Counted from the first letter of the stretch, positions 1 through 9,596 are shown. The stretch is DNA of 64,000 nucleotides from Xylanibacter rodentium (GCF_013166575.1 NZ_JABKKE010000017.1:1-64000); one strand, 5' to 3'. The notes: generated by a model from the letters alone, not told the origin. Translations and numbers: made by a program.

Positions 1-1045
1 CACTTTGCTTCTTGTTGTCGAGCTCTGCGGCCAATTGTATTTCCTTTATGCTGTCTCGGGCATGTATATGTTCTACGCTGTCTCGGAGTTTTATTACTTT
101 CTTTGATATTATGTTTGCTTCCTTGTATTTGCCCATATGTTCCTTGGTCTGTGCCAGTTCATATAGTATGAATGCTTCCCAGTCGACGCTCGGGCTGTAT
201 TTCAGAGCTTCTTCCAAGTATGCTTCTGATTGGGCGTAGTCTTTTCTGTCTCTTGCTAATTTTGCCAATATCTGATAAGCACTGTTGGATTTTCTTATTT
301 CCAATGACTTTAGAGCGTATTCTTTAGCCTTTGCTGTGTCTGTGTTTTCGATAGCAGCGGCAACATTTATATATATAGATGCTTTTTGTGCAAGTGGAAC
401 TTTGTCTAAATAGTCAATGCATTTGTTTGCGAAAAAAATGCAGCTATCAGGTTTATGAATGTATCCATATAAATCAGAAACTGTAAGATAGCACCAAATT
501 AGTGTTTCTGTATCATTGGCTTTTTGTCCGTATTTAATAGATTTTAATCCAAATTTCAATCCTGTTTTATAATCTTCATTTTTTAAGTTTGCTAAAGCTA
601 TGCAGTTGAATATTCGCATTTTAAGGAAGTTGTTATCTGTCTTTTGAACAGTAAATTCTGCTTTTTTGAAATATCGTATAGCATCTTTTTCTTTACTCAT
701 CCTTCCTTTAAGATAATAGCTGAGAGCTAATTTTCGAGCATCTTCATTATCAGAATAATATGAAATGCTGTAGTTTATAAGACTGTCCTCTACATGAACG
801 TTTTTATTTATTCGATTTTTTCTGAATAGTAACTGGTATTTAAGCAGGCTGTAATATGCTCTTTCTTTCCCGTCTTTTATGTTGTATGTGTTTTCAATTA
901 TTTGTATTATTTTGTTTGCAGAGTCATTTAGATCATTTTCAGTCAGTGAGTCAACCTCTATCAGTTTCTTGTAACATGCGCTGTCGCCACATCCGTAGGT
1001 GATAAATGTAAATGCAGATATGAGTAAAAACAGTATTCTGTTCAT
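1..1045 (-). CDS. TPR-repeat lipoprotein (partial, C-terminus outside window)
   Basis: Read from the minus strand: ATG at 1045 opens a frame without stops to the window edge (348 codons). The N-terminus has a lysine-poor signal peptide followed by a lipobox-like YGC (Cys19), so it is probably a lipoprotein anchored in the envelope. The rest is helical, with tandem helix pairs of TPR type (for example the stretches around residues 110-280 containing LKNEDYKTGLKFGLKSIKYG and ARDRKDYAQSEAYLEEALKY). TPR proteins of this form in Bacteroidales often continue into a membrane helix and a C-terminal DNA-binding domain; that part would lie outside the window, so the final role is unknown. A TATATTTG -7 box lies on the minus strand at 1079-1072. 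Confidence 0.8.
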   Translation of the reverse strand, partial: MNRILFLLISAFTFITYGCGDSACYKKLIEVDSLTENDLNDSANKIIQIIENTYNIKDGKERAYYSLLKYQLLFRKNRINKNVHVEDSLINYSISYYSDNEDARKLALSYYLKGRMSKEKDAIRYFKKAEFTVQKTDNNFLKMRIFNCIALANLKNEDYKTGLKFGLKSIKYGQKANDTETLIWCYLTVSDLYGYIHKPDSCIFFANKCIDYLDKVPLAQKASIYINVAAAIENTDTAKAKEYALKSLEIRKSNSAYQILAKLARDRKDYAQSEAYLEEALKYSPSVDWEAFILYELAQTKEHMGKYKEANIISKKVIKLRDSVEHIHARDSIKEIQLAAELDNKKQS

Positions 1046-1071
1046 AATGATTATCATTTGTTTCTGAGGTG

Positions 1072-1079
1072 CAAATATA
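1072..1079 (-). promoter_or_regulatory. -7 promoter element (TATATTTG) of the TPR lipoprotein gene
   Basis: On the minus strand this is TATATTTG, matching the Bacteroidetes -7 box TAnnTTTG, 27 bases before the ATG at 1045. No TTTG or TTG is seen at the usual 19-21-base distance upstream, so only the -7 half is supported. Confidence 0.4.
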
Positions 1080-1229
1080 TGAAAATTTCTTGATGTGTAA
1101 AAATGGAGCAAAATATAAACGTTACAATTTTAGGGGTGTTTTAACATTTTATTTTAGTTATAGTGTTGATAATAAGGATTTTAACAAAAACAACGATGTA
1201 ACACTGTTAAAAAATGTATACTTAATTTA

Positions 1230-1262
1230 TTTGGAAATATTGATTGGTTTTTTATAACTTTG
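1230..1262 (+). promoter_or_regulatory. Bacteroidetes-type promoter for the surface-protein operon
   Basis: TTTG at 1230-1233 and TAACTTTG at 1255-1262 are separated by 21 bases, a good match to the Bacteroidetes sigma consensus. The next gene starts at 1313, about 45 bases after the expected transcription start, so this promoter probably drives 1313-5412. Confidence 0.65.
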
Positions 1263-1312
1263 TTATCACCTAAAGGCAAAAAATAAATGAATAACCAATA
1301 AAATTTAAAGTG

Positions 1313-1699
1313 ATGAAAAAGATTTTTATTGTCGTTTTTGTGGGCATTTTTATTATGTCACAGTTATGTAAATCGTATGGATCAATAGAAGCAGAGATAG
1401 AGAAAACTCATGGGGATTTGGTTGGTAGTAGTGGTAATAAGAACACTCACAAGTCCGATTCCATTTCTATGAGCTATGACAATGTTACAAACACAATTAT
1501 TATTGCCAATGACGGTGGAGATAAAGATGTAGATGTGCAGATATACAAAGACGGTGTTTTGGTTTATGCGGACTGTGACAATGTGGGTAAAGGTTCTTCG
1601 CTGAATTACATCATGACTGACGAGGAAAGCGGTGACTATTATGTTCGTGTGGATGTGGAAGGACGTGGAAGCATAGAAACGACCATAACCAATGAATAG
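1313..1699 (+). CDS. Small secreted DUF3244-like protein
   Basis: Encodes 128 residues beginning MKKIFIVV with a clear N-terminal signal peptide (cleavage near residue 23). The mature part is a short acidic beta-rich domain with NTIIIANDG, a pattern of alternating strands and a repeated VDVQIYKDG / VRVDVEGRG strand signature. This resembles DUF3244, a small Bacteroidales-specific secreted beta-sandwich family; the assignment is by recollection of the family pattern, not by search. A GTG three bases upstream (1310) is in frame, but the ATG at 1313 gives the normal signal peptide. It is the first gene after the promoter at 1230-1262 and is followed 48 bases later by a lipoprotein gene. Confidence 0.65.
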   Translation: MKKIFIVVFVGIFIMSQLCKSYGSIEAEIEKTHGDLVGSSGNKNTHKSDSISMSYDNVTNTIIIANDGGDKDVDVQIYKDGVLVYADCDNVGKGSSLNYIMTDEESGDYYVRVDVEGRGSIETTITNE

Positions 1700-1747
1700 A
1701 AAAGAGTGGTACCATAAAATAAAATTTATAACATTAACAACAAAGAA

Positions 1748-2632
1748 ATGAAACGGGACAAGATTTTAACATTTGGATTTGCAGCATTGTTTGCTGCAGG
1801 TCTGCTGTCATCTTGCAGCCAGGAAGATGTTGCAGCAGGAGTGGACTTGCATCAGGAAAATAACAAGACTGTGACCGTGAAGGAACTGACGGAACGCCTG
1901 AAAGTGTATAATGCGAATGTTTACGGAGTGACGCGTGCTTCGCAGGAGCCTTGGATGCCCAATCCGGAACTGTCCACCGACTTGAAGATGAAGATAGTTG
2001 TTGCCGACGTCAAGGGCGGCATACGCGGTTACCGTCATGGCGGATGGCTCGGCGGGCTCGTTGGAGCGGCAGTCAGCTCGCTTGTAAAGGCCGTTACAGA
2101 CAGGCTGTTTGGCTCGAAGCGTGTGGAATTGTCAAATCCTACGGTCTTTATAGCAGGCGTGGCTCCCGCGTTTTCGGACAGTATAGGCTATTATCACAAT
2201 CATCTGGAGGGCATGATGTATAATATGGACAACAACAGCAATCTTTTGACATCGGCCAGTCTGCTGTCCCGTGCCGACAGCATAATGCTTGATACATCCA
2301 CCGGATATGCTGCCGCCGACAGGCTCAACGGCATGCAGAAGGCTGCCATAGCCGCCGATGCCGATGTGGTGCGCTCCATAGATTCGTCAGACATGACGTT
2401 TGACGAGTATTGCGGCAAGCTGACATCACTGAATCCTGAGGATGCCGACTATATAGACTTTGTGGCAGAGTATCTGTATGTTGTCAATTATGCCAATGTG
2501 GATATTGCAGAATACACGGAGGAGGTGATGTTTATGATAAACAATGCCAATGCCGACGTGGAAGATGCATCGTTGCTCAACAGCAGTGTGCAGGTGGCGT
2601 ACGCAAGTTCGGTGGTGGCAAATGGTAACTGA
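1748..2632 (+). CDS. Lipoprotein of unknown function
   Basis: Encodes 294 residues. The N-terminus is a lipoprotein signal with the lipobox LLSSC (Cys23), so the protein is probably membrane-anchored in the envelope. Around residues 98-115 there is a glycine-rich hydrophobic stretch (GGWLGGLVGAAVSSLV) that could be a membrane-inserting or packing helix. The C-terminal half is acidic and helical with many Asp-Ala pairs. I do not recognise the family. It stands 14 bases before the C13 peptidase gene, with which it is very likely co-transcribed, so it may be a partner, inhibitor or anchor of that peptidase; this is inference from position only. Confidence 0.75.
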   Translation: MKRDKILTFGFAALFAAGLLSSCSQEDVAAGVDLHQENNKTVTVKELTERLKVYNANVYGVTRASQEPWMPNPELSTDLKMKIVVADVKGGIRGYRHGGWLGGLVGAAVSSLVKAVTDRLFGSKRVELSNPTVFIAGVAPAFSDSIGYYHNHLEGMMYNMDNNSNLLTSASLLSRADSIMLDTSTGYAAADRLNGMQKAAIAADADVVRSIDSSDMTFDEYCGKLTSLNPEDADYIDFVAEYLYVVNYANVDIAEYTEEVMFMINNANADVEDASLLNSSVQVAYASSVVANGN

Positions 2633-2646
2633 AAAATGCAGAAGCG

Positions 2647-5412
2647 ATGAAAAAGATATATTCATTGTTTGTATTGTTGCTGTGCTGCGTGGCTGCGGAG
2701 GCACAAATATCCATTATGGATGCAGAATACAGAATCGTCCAGTCTGTCAGAAGAATGCTGGCCGATACGGCTTGTGTTTACGACTATTATTTAGGTGAAT
2801 CTAACCGTGTAATGCCGTCAAAGGTTATTACTCCGACCTTGAAAAGAGCGGAACCTGTCTGGGTGGTTTTTGTTGATGAAGAGCCTGGTAGCGGCTGGGA
2901 GCATCCCTGTAAATATGTATATTTGCCTAAAACCAATAATATTTCAACATACGAAATAATCGATTCCGTATGCCCGCCGGCAGATGTGGAGTTGAGGCCC
3001 GTGTTAAAGCCCGACCGATATGGTACCAATGCGAAGAAGCCCGTTGTGGAGAAGATACAGTCGAACGACCCCAATGTGGCCGCTGGAAATACCTATGCGG
3101 TGATACTGAACGGAGGAATGTCGCCGACAGCCAACAGGGAGAACTATTGGAACGACTGCTCGTTCATATACAAGACTTTGCGTAACAGATATGAAATTCC
3201 CAAGGGAAATATAAAGGTGGTGATGTCTGACGGTGCTGATGAGGGAGCGGACATGAACCCTATAAGTGGCGATTTCGTATCTTCCCCGCTTGACCTTGAC
3301 GACGACGGACAGCCTGACATAGAATATGCCGCGACAAAAGAGAATCTGCAGCAGATATTCGGTGAACTGGCACAGAAACTGACTGACAACGACCATCTGA
3401 TGCTTTTTGTGACAGACCACGGCGGATGGGATAAAGCCAAGAAAACATCTTTTATCTATCTTTGGGACAGTGTGAAACTCTATCCGCAAGAGCTGGCTTC
3501 TTATCTGGATCCTGTAAATGCCGGTTTCATAAGCGTAGTGATGGGGCAGTGCTATTCGGGCGGATTCATCGGGCCGCTGCAGAAGACCAACCGTATCATT
3601 GCCACGGCTTGCTCGGAGACAGAGCGGTCGTATTGCAGCAAGACATTGCCGTACAATGAATTCCTGTATCACTGGACGTCGGCATTGAACGGTTATGACG
3701 CGGTTGGCAAAAAACTGGATTGTGGGGAGAACATCCCGATTGCGGATGCACAGCTGTATGCGGCAAAACACGACTTCTATGCCAACGACGGAACAAAGTT
3801 TGTTTCGGAGACGCCACAGATAAACTATTTTACCAATTCAGTGGCATCGGATCTGTCTCTTGCGTATATCCCGCCTACGGTAGATCTTGTTTTTGATGAA
3901 TACAAAAAACCGCTTGTGTCGGAATTGAAGACGAAAGCGTATAAGAAGGGAAAATCAATAGGTTTGATAACACGTCCGTACTGGCAGGATCGTTATGGTG
4001 CTATGTTCGTTCATGACAGATATGCTTTTTGGAACAATCCTTATATATGGCTTAGAAATAATGAGGATGGAGAAGAAAACCAAAAGTCAGAAAAGTTGAT
4101 AATAGAGAAACACAAACCTGTTTTTGTATATTTCAAGGTTCGTAACAGAGGTGTTAAAGACTATACAAAAGGCGACCAGACGGTGAGGGGGTATTGGACA
4201 AAATCCGATGTTGCAATAAACTTGGATGGCTGGAAAGGCAGGATTGATGAAGATTGCGATACATTAAAGCATACTGGTGGAACATTGGGAAGCATCCCGC
4301 TTGATTTTATACCCGCAGGCGGCAGCGGTATAAATTGTTTTTGGTATTCGTTCAATAAAGAAGACTATAAAGAAGCGTCAAAACCAGATTTTAATATGTG
4401 CACGCTTATTTACATAAGAGATGCGTATGAGTCCGGTACAATGCCGGTGGATGAAGATAGGATAGTGGAGGTTTGGAAAACAAACAAGCTTGGTCAGAGC
4501 AATCTGTCAATAGTGTCGATTTCTGATTCCATGCGTGTAAGTTTGTCAAATTGGGGACTGGAAGAAAAATTATATGATATATGTCTTGTCGATACTGTCC
4601 TCACCGCATTGTTGTTTAGAGAAGCCAATGTGTCTATGAATTTGTCATCTGACCTAACCGAGTCATGGAATAAAGGCGGCCAATGTGGCGAGTACGTGGA
4701 GTTGGATAAGAACAAGGAAAACTCTGTCATGCTGAAAAGCAATGTTAGCAAGCTAAAAAGGTTGAAGATGGCGCCATACCAAAGTGGCAGAATAGGGTTG
4801 GCATGTAACTTTTTTGCCAATAAGGCCATAACCGAACGAAAGCAGTACGATGTTGACGTGGCACTGGTGAACAGCGTGACAGGAAAATGTGTCGGCGGAG
4901 AGTCATTCAGAATAATTCAGGAACCGCGTCCTGCCATCAATCCGGTGATAAGTGCCAATATGCAGAGCAACGGCAAGACAATGCTTGAGGCTACCAATGT
5001 TGACGAGGATGTCATCTACAAATGGTATGACGCCACGGGAGCGGTTGTCGGCACGGGTGCCACATTCGAGGTGCCGTCAGGAGCGGCATCAAGCTATACC
5101 GTCCGAGCGGAATCCGTCAGCGACGGTGCCATAAGCGATTCTGCACCCGTGACGGCCGAGACATCGACAATTAAGGCTGTTGACACACAGAGCTGCACAG
5201 ATGCCGTGGATGTCAGGTTCTATGAGGCTGTGCCGGGTGGTGTAAAGCTGTGCTTGACATCGTCAGACGGCCGCACTCCGGCAACATACTATAACATTGA
5301 AAATGGTGCTTCCGGCTATGCCATCCCTGCCATGAACCTGCCATCGGGAATATATCAGGTGACGATGATTCAGAACGGGAACGTGACCGGAATAAAAAAA
5401 TTCGTGAAATAA
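2647..5412 (+). CDS. Large secreted C13-family (caspase-fold) cysteine peptidase
   Basis: Encodes 921 residues. Signal peptide at residues 1-20 (ends AEAQ). A peptidase domain lies at about residues 145-345: a beta strand YAVILNGG, then VTDHGG with His258, then MGQCYSGGF with Cys302. His-Gly and Cys after hydrophobic strands are the catalytic dyad layout of clan CD (legumain C13, caspases, gingipains). A long middle region (about 380-770) has no motif I recognise. Residues about 775-840 form an Ig-like or PKD-like beta domain (KWYDATGAVVGTGATF). The C-terminal part ends in LPSGIYQVTM and a lysine-rich tail, similar to Bacteroidetes type IX sorting domains. It is likely secreted or on the cell surface. 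Substrate is unknown. It follows the lipoprotein gene by 14 bases. Confidence 0.8.
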   Translation: MKKIYSLFVLLLCCVAAEAQISIMDAEYRIVQSVRRMLADTACVYDYYLGESNRVMPSKVITPTLKRAEPVWVVFVDEEPGSGWEHPCKYVYLPKTNNISTYEIIDSVCPPADVELRPVLKPDRYGTNAKKPVVEKIQSNDPNVAAGNTYAVILNGGMSPTANRENYWNDCSFIYKTLRNRYEIPKGNIKVVMSDGADEGADMNPISGDFVSSPLDLDDDGQPDIEYAATKENLQQIFGELAQKLTDNDHLMLFVTDHGGWDKAKKTSFIYLWDSVKLYPQELASYLDPVNAGFISVVMGQCYSGGFIGPLQKTNRIIATACSETERSYCSKTLPYNEFLYHWTSALNGYDAVGKKLDCGENIPIADAQLYAAKHDFYANDGTKFVSETPQINYFTNSVASDLSLAYIPPTVDLVFDEYKKPLVSELKTKAYKKGKSIGLITRPYWQDRYGAMFVHDRYAFWNNPYIWLRNNEDGEENQKSEKLIIEKHKPVFVYFKVRNRGVKDYTKGDQTVRGYWTKSDVAINLDGWKGRIDEDCDTLKHTGGTLGSIPLDFIPAGGSGINCFWYSFNKEDYKEASKPDFNMCTLIYIRDAYESGTMPVDEDRIVEVWKTNKLGQSNLSIVSISDSMRVSLSNWGLEEKLYDICLVDTVLTALLFREANVSMNLSSDLTESWNKGGQCGEYVELDKNKENSVMLKSNVSKLKRLKMAPYQSGRIGLACNFFANKAITERKQYDVDVALVNSVTGKCVGGESFRIIQEPRPAINPVISANMQSNGKTMLEATNVDEDVIYKWYDATGAVVGTGATFEVPSGAASSYTVRAESVSDGAISDSAPVTAETSTIKAVDTQSCTDAVDVRFYEAVPGGVKLCLTSSDGRTPATYYNIENGASGYAIPAMNLPSGIYQVTMIQNGNVTGIKKFVK

Positions 5413-5425
5413 CGAGTGAAAAAAC

Positions 5426-5456
5426 TTTGCCGTTCGGGATTGTTTGTCTATCTTTG
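5426..5456 (+). promoter_or_regulatory. Bacteroidetes-type promoter for the leucine-rich-repeat genes
   Basis: TTTG at 5426-5429 and TATCTTTG at 5449-5456 with a 19-base spacer form a near-perfect Bacteroidetes promoter. Transcription would begin near 5463, giving a leader of roughly 40 bases before the ATG at 5506. Confidence 0.75.
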
Positions 5457-5505
5457 AAAAGAAAAACAAACGGCAAAATTTAGCCAACATAATTATTAAT
5501 AAAAC

Positions 5506-7101
5506 ATGAAACTTATGAAAAAGACACTTGCATTCATCGTTCTGTTTACGGCGTTTATGTCTGTGGTTTCTATGGCTCAGGAGAAGAAAACCAAGGTGAT
5601 AGAGGCTAATGGCAGTGGATATCCCAACACCCTTGAATCCAGGCTTGGCAACGACCGGTATGAAATAGATTCAATAGTGATAATCAGTGATTACGGTTTT
5701 GACGATGACGCTATGGAACTTCTTAGAGACTGTTGCGAAAACGGCCGTCTGACAGGTATAGACATGTCCCGCTACACCGGACTGTTGGGAATCGTGCCTA
5801 ACTCTTTTATGTCGAAGAATAGGGAGGATGATGGCGTGACCCCGCGCCGCATAAACCTGAAATATATAACATTGCCCGGCAGTCTAAATTGGATTGGCGA
5901 TAGCGCTTTTGCGTATACCAGTCTGGAATGTGTTGAGATACCGACGGGTGTGGATAACATCGGCACGGGAGCCTTTTCAGGTTGTGCGAATCTGAAGAAT
6001 GTGGCGTTCAGGGGGAGTGACCCGCGCGGGGATGCCGACGGAAATGCCTTTGCTGCCGGTATGCCGCCGGACGCGGTGCTGCATGTTTGCCCCGGGCTAG
6101 GCGGACATTACCGTAATTCGGACAGCTGGAAATCATTCGGCGAAGTGCGTGAGGAGGATGCGCTTTTCAAGAGTCTCGACATTAACTTGGAGGCTGGCAA
6201 GAGTCTCACGGATGTGGTGGATATGGCGGGGCTTGATGTCGACTCCGTACATGTCACCGGCATGCTCAGTGCGGAAGATTTGGCTTTGTTGAAAGAAAAG
6301 GTTCAGTATGGACACTTGGCCAGTCTTGACTTAAGCGGTTGTGAGATGGGGGAAGACGGCAATCTGTGTTTTTGCAGCATCAGCTATCTGCGTATGCCGG
6401 ATCGGATGGAAATGATACCCCACGGTTTTCTGGAACGTTCGGAAGTCCGGCATCTTACCATGCCGCAGAGTTATGACAGGATAGGTGTCGGCTCATTCGA
6501 ATACTGCAAGGCGTTCCCCGACGGTACGCTCACTGTCGCCGAAGGATGCCGCAAGCTGGATTTTCAGGCGTTCTACAGCTGCAGGACCATCAACAAGATT
6601 GTGCTGCCTTCCACGATGGAAGTTCTCGAGCCACATTCGCTGGCTCTCACCGGGGATCATTATGTGCCCGATTTCAAGGTCGACCTATATGTCAACCGGA
6701 TGTTTCCCCCGGAGCTGACACAATATTTTGAAGAGGCAGATTATTTAATCGACACCGGCCATCAAAACGGTCCGTTCGGATGTGTCGGTTCTTGCGATGG
6801 CAGCATATGCCGGACCGGCACTTGGCGTCTCTTCGTGCCTGTAGGGGCAAAGAAGAACTATGAGAACACCGACCACTGGAACCACTTCATGGAAATAATC
6901 GAGACTCCGATGCTCACGGGAGTGTCGGCAGGCATCGGAGATATCATGACAACACCGATGGCAGGCACCGGACATACCGACGGCATATATACCACCGACG
7001 GACGTATGGTGGCAAGGGGCGCGGCGGCAGTGGACCTGTCCCGCGGACTGTATATCGTAAGGGAAAACGGACAGGCGCGCAAGGTGCTGATGGGCAGGTG
7101 A
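5506..7101 (+). CDS. Secreted BspA-type leucine-rich-repeat protein, copy 1
   Basis: Encodes 531 residues with an N-terminal signal peptide (cleavage after SMAQ, near residue 25). The body contains several LRR_5/BspA-type repeats, recognisable by the recurring pattern of a strand such as ITLPGSL, then IGDSAF, then LECVEIP. The last 40 residues hold IYTTDGRM, LSRGLYIV and a basic end RKVLMGR, the pattern of the Bacteroidetes C-terminal sorting domain (type IX-like). BspA-type proteins are cell-surface adhesion or binding proteins; which ligand this one binds cannot be told. It is followed 45 bases later by a paralogue of nearly the same length, so the pair arose by tandem duplication. Confidence 0.82.
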   Translation: MKLMKKTLAFIVLFTAFMSVVSMAQEKKTKVIEANGSGYPNTLESRLGNDRYEIDSIVIISDYGFDDDAMELLRDCCENGRLTGIDMSRYTGLLGIVPNSFMSKNREDDGVTPRRINLKYITLPGSLNWIGDSAFAYTSLECVEIPTGVDNIGTGAFSGCANLKNVAFRGSDPRGDADGNAFAAGMPPDAVLHVCPGLGGHYRNSDSWKSFGEVREEDALFKSLDINLEAGKSLTDVVDMAGLDVDSVHVTGMLSAEDLALLKEKVQYGHLASLDLSGCEMGEDGNLCFCSISYLRMPDRMEMIPHGFLERSEVRHLTMPQSYDRIGVGSFEYCKAFPDGTLTVAEGCRKLDFQAFYSCRTINKIVLPSTMEVLEPHSLALTGDHYVPDFKVDLYVNRMFPPELTQYFEEADYLIDTGHQNGPFGCVGSCDGSICRTGTWRLFVPVGAKKNYENTDHWNHFMEIIETPMLTGVSAGIGDIMTTPMAGTGHTDGIYTTDGRMVARGAAAVDLSRGLYIVRENGQARKVLMGR

Positions 7102-7146
7102 GGCCTGCAATCAGGCGCATGAGCAATTTCTTAATGAAAAAAACTT

Positions 7147-8757
7147 ATGAAAAAGAAGATAACATTGATGTTGCTGTTGTCGGCATTGATGACAGCAACG
7201 GCTACAGCTCAGGAAACAAAATTGGTGAAAGGCATACATTATGGTATCGGCAGCGACAACAATTTCAGGACAGAGCTGAAACGTGTTCTCGGCGATGACC
7301 TTTACAGGGTGGATTCGCTTGTCATTTCAGCCGATGTCCATCTGCCTTACGGCTGGACATCGGCACTCCTCGACTGTTGCGAAAATGGCCGGCTCACGGG
7401 CATCGACATGTCGCAATGCAGATATGAGACGGAAATACCCTCCGCCGCATTTCTCCCGACCATGGTGAACGGTGCCCCGCGCAAGTCGGCTGACGGGGGT
7501 AACGGTAGCCTGTACATGAACGGCCTGCGCTACATAACCCTGCCGGTGAATCTGGAGAAGATAGGCAACCTTGCTTTCAGCAGCTGCGGCTTGCAGGCCA
7601 TCGCAATACCGTACTGGGTGAAAGAGATTGGAAGCGGGGCTTTCCATAACTGCAATAATCTGAAAAATGTTGTGCTCTATGGCGACAAGCCACATGACGA
7701 GACAATGGGCTGGCAGTTCTCGGGTCTGCCCCATGGCGCTGTCCTGCATGTGGCCCCGGGATGCGGCAGGCATTATCGCGGCAAGGACGGCTGGGCCTCG
7801 TTCGGTGAGGTGCGTGAGGATGACACAGCGTTCAAGACGATGACTCTCGAGCTTGACGGCAGCAAACCCCTGAAAGACATCATGGGCAGCGACTATATGT
7901 GCGTGGACTCGATGAAGATAAGCGGCGTGCTGAACGCCGGAGACTTTGAAACGCTGCGCCATAACGCCATTTACGGACGGCTGTACAGCATCGACTTTTC
8001 CGGTCTTGACGTGGATGCCAGCAAGCGTATGTTCATATCAAGCAGCAAGCTTGACTATCTTATAATGCCAAAGACGGTAAGGGAGATTCCCGGCTCTTTC
8101 CTGGCAAAGTCATCGGTGCGCCATCTTGTGATGCCCGAGAGCTATGAGAAAATCTGCCATACCGCTTTCAGGTTTTTCAAGGGCACACTTCCCGACAGCA
8201 TGTTTGTAATACCGGAGGGCTGCAGGAGGATAGACACCGAGGCGTTCGGACTGTGCGGGGCTGTCAGGTCGATGGTGCTGCCGTCAACCCTTGATGTCCT
8301 GGAGCCATGGTCGTTGGGATTCAACTATTGGAGTCCGGAGACCGATCTGGCTGTTGACCTGTATGTGAACCGCATGACGCCTCCTGTCTTTGTATCGGAG
8401 ATGAGCGGCACCTATGACGATTATTATGCGGAAGAAGGCCCGTTCGGAGCGCCCATGTTCGACTATTGGCCTATGCATGCATCCCGTCTCTTTGTGCCTG
8501 TGGGTGCAAAGAAGAACTACGAGAACGCAGAGTATTGGAACCACTTCCTCGAAATCGTCGAGACCCCGCTGCTCACGGGAACATCGGCAGGCATCATCGG
8601 GACGACGGTTGCGGCAGGGCAGGCTGGAACCGACGAAATATACACCGTCGACGGCCGCCGGATTGAGGCAAAGGGCACCGCAACCGGCAATCTGCCCCGA
8701 GGACTGTATATCGTAAAGCAGAACGGGCAGGCACGCAAGGTGTTGATGGGGCGTTGA
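7147..8757 (+). CDS. Secreted BspA-type leucine-rich-repeat protein, copy 2
   Basis: Encodes 536 residues starting MKKKITLMLLL, with signal peptide (cleavage after TATAQ). It has the same architecture as the preceding gene: a short N-terminal region with the shared DCCENGRLTGIDMS block, LRR_5 repeats (ITLPVNLEKIG, IPYWVKEIG), the shared LFVPVGAKKNYEN block and the same C-terminal tail IYTVDGRR ... RGLYIV ... RKVLMGR. Divergence is concentrated in the repeat surface, as expected if the two copies bind different ligands (inference). The start at 7147 gives the conventional signal peptide. A candidate terminator follows at 8797. Confidence 0.82.
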   Translation: MKKKITLMLLLSALMTATATAQETKLVKGIHYGIGSDNNFRTELKRVLGDDLYRVDSLVISADVHLPYGWTSALLDCCENGRLTGIDMSQCRYETEIPSAAFLPTMVNGAPRKSADGGNGSLYMNGLRYITLPVNLEKIGNLAFSSCGLQAIAIPYWVKEIGSGAFHNCNNLKNVVLYGDKPHDETMGWQFSGLPHGAVLHVAPGCGRHYRGKDGWASFGEVREDDTAFKTMTLELDGSKPLKDIMGSDYMCVDSMKISGVLNAGDFETLRHNAIYGRLYSIDFSGLDVDASKRMFISSSKLDYLIMPKTVREIPGSFLAKSSVRHLVMPESYEKICHTAFRFFKGTLPDSMFVIPEGCRRIDTEAFGLCGAVRSMVLPSTLDVLEPWSLGFNYWSPETDLAVDLYVNRMTPPVFVSEMSGTYDDYYAEEGPFGAPMFDYWPMHASRLFVPVGAKKNYENAEYWNHFLEIVETPLLTGTSAGIIGTTVAAGQAGTDEIYTVDGRRIEAKGTATGNLPRGLYIVKQNGQARKVLMGR

Positions 8758-8796
8758 ACTCTCTGTTTATTATACATAATCTATTACTATGACAGC

Positions 8797-8828
8797 GGCA
8801 GCGACGGCAGATTTTGCCGTACGTTGCC
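8797..8828 (+). terminator. Hairpin downstream of the leucine-rich-repeat genes
   Basis: GGCAGCG-A-CGGCA pairs with TGCCG-TA-CGTTGCC (one G-U pair, one small internal loop), forming a GC-rich stem 40 bases after the stop at 8757. Only a loose T-rich stretch follows, so termination is likely but not certain. Confidence 0.5.
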
Positions 8829-8944
8829 GTTGGATTTTATTATTTGAATGTTGGAAATTCGTAATTTTGTGATTGTAATATTGGTTAACTGTGGTTATTT
8901 TATGTTAAAACTGCTATTTTGAGTAATCTAACGTTTATATAATG

Positions 8945-8976
8945 TTGTGTGTTTTGGGGATTATTTAGTACCTTTG
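8945..8976 (+). promoter_or_regulatory. Promoter of the ribosomal protein cluster
   Basis: TTG at 8945-8947 and TACCTTTG at 8969-8976, 21 bases apart, match the Bacteroidetes consensus. Transcription would start near 8983, about 77 bases before rpsL. Between the hairpin at 8797 and this promoter I see no gene. Confidence 0.7.
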
Positions 8977-9059
8977 CAGCCCGAATATGGGTATATAATG
9001 CCCGTATTGTAACGATTTGAAAATAATACGAAATATATATAATTTAAAACATTAACAAA

Positions 9060-9440
9060 ATGCCTACAATTCAGCAATTGGTAAGAAAAGGTAGAAAGGC
9101 GCTTGTTGACAAGAGCAAATCGCCCGCATTGGACTCATGTCCTCAGCGTCGTGGCGTTTGCGTCCGTGTGTATACAACAACCCCGAAGAAACCTAATTCG
9201 GCAATGCGTAAAGTTGCCCGTGTGCGTCTGACAAACCAGAAGGAAGTCAACTCCTACATTCCCGGAGAGGGACACAACCTGCAGGAGCACTCTATCGTGC
9301 TCGTTCGCGGTGGACGTGTGAAGGACCTTCCCGGTGTGCGCTATCACATTGTTCGCGGTACGCTTGATACCGCCGGTGTCGCAAACCGTACACAGCGCCG
9401 TTCGAAGTATGGCGCAAAACGTCCGAAGGCTAAGAAGTAA
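9060..9440 (+). CDS. rpsL: 30S ribosomal protein S12
   Basis: Encodes 126 residues with the universal S12 signature: [12 protein letters not shown] at the N-terminus, [15 protein letters not shown], and the loop [12 protein letters not shown]12 lies at the decoding centre of the 30S subunit. The residues equivalent to the streptomycin-related lysines (in TPKKPNS and LPGVRYH) are present in the normal form. It is the first gene of the fused ribosomal cluster and follows the promoter at 8945-8976. Confidence 0.98.
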   Translation: MPTIQQLVRKGRKALVDKSKSPALDSCPQRRGVCVRVYTTTPKKPNSAMRKVARVRLTNQKEVNSYIPGEGHNLQEHSIVLVRGGRVKDLPGVRYHIVRGTLDTAGVANRTQRRSKYGAKRPKAKK

Positions 9441-9596
9441 TAACCGGAGAAGGTTAGTAAAGCCCGGATAAAACAACAAATTTTTAATCGTTTTGCTGGA
9501 GAATTGTTACGACAAGGTTGAGTAAATGCCCGAGAGAGGACGTTGAAGGACAAAAAAGGAACAGCCCCAAGCAGAATTATTTCATTTAACAACAAA

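Noticed and set aside
1069..1257. 62-codon plus-strand frame between the TPR and DUF3244-like genes
   Set aside because: AT-rich, without family features, and it covers the -33 region of the promoter at 1230-1262.
3004..3771. Long minus-strand open frame (255 codons) inside the C13 peptidase gene
   Set aside because: It is fully contained in a gene with signal peptide and catalytic motifs; its translation has no domain features and looks like a composition shadow.
5506..8757. The two leucine-rich-repeat genes as one gene broken by a frameshift
   Set aside because: Each has its own signal peptide and its own complete C-terminal tail, so they are tandem paralogues.
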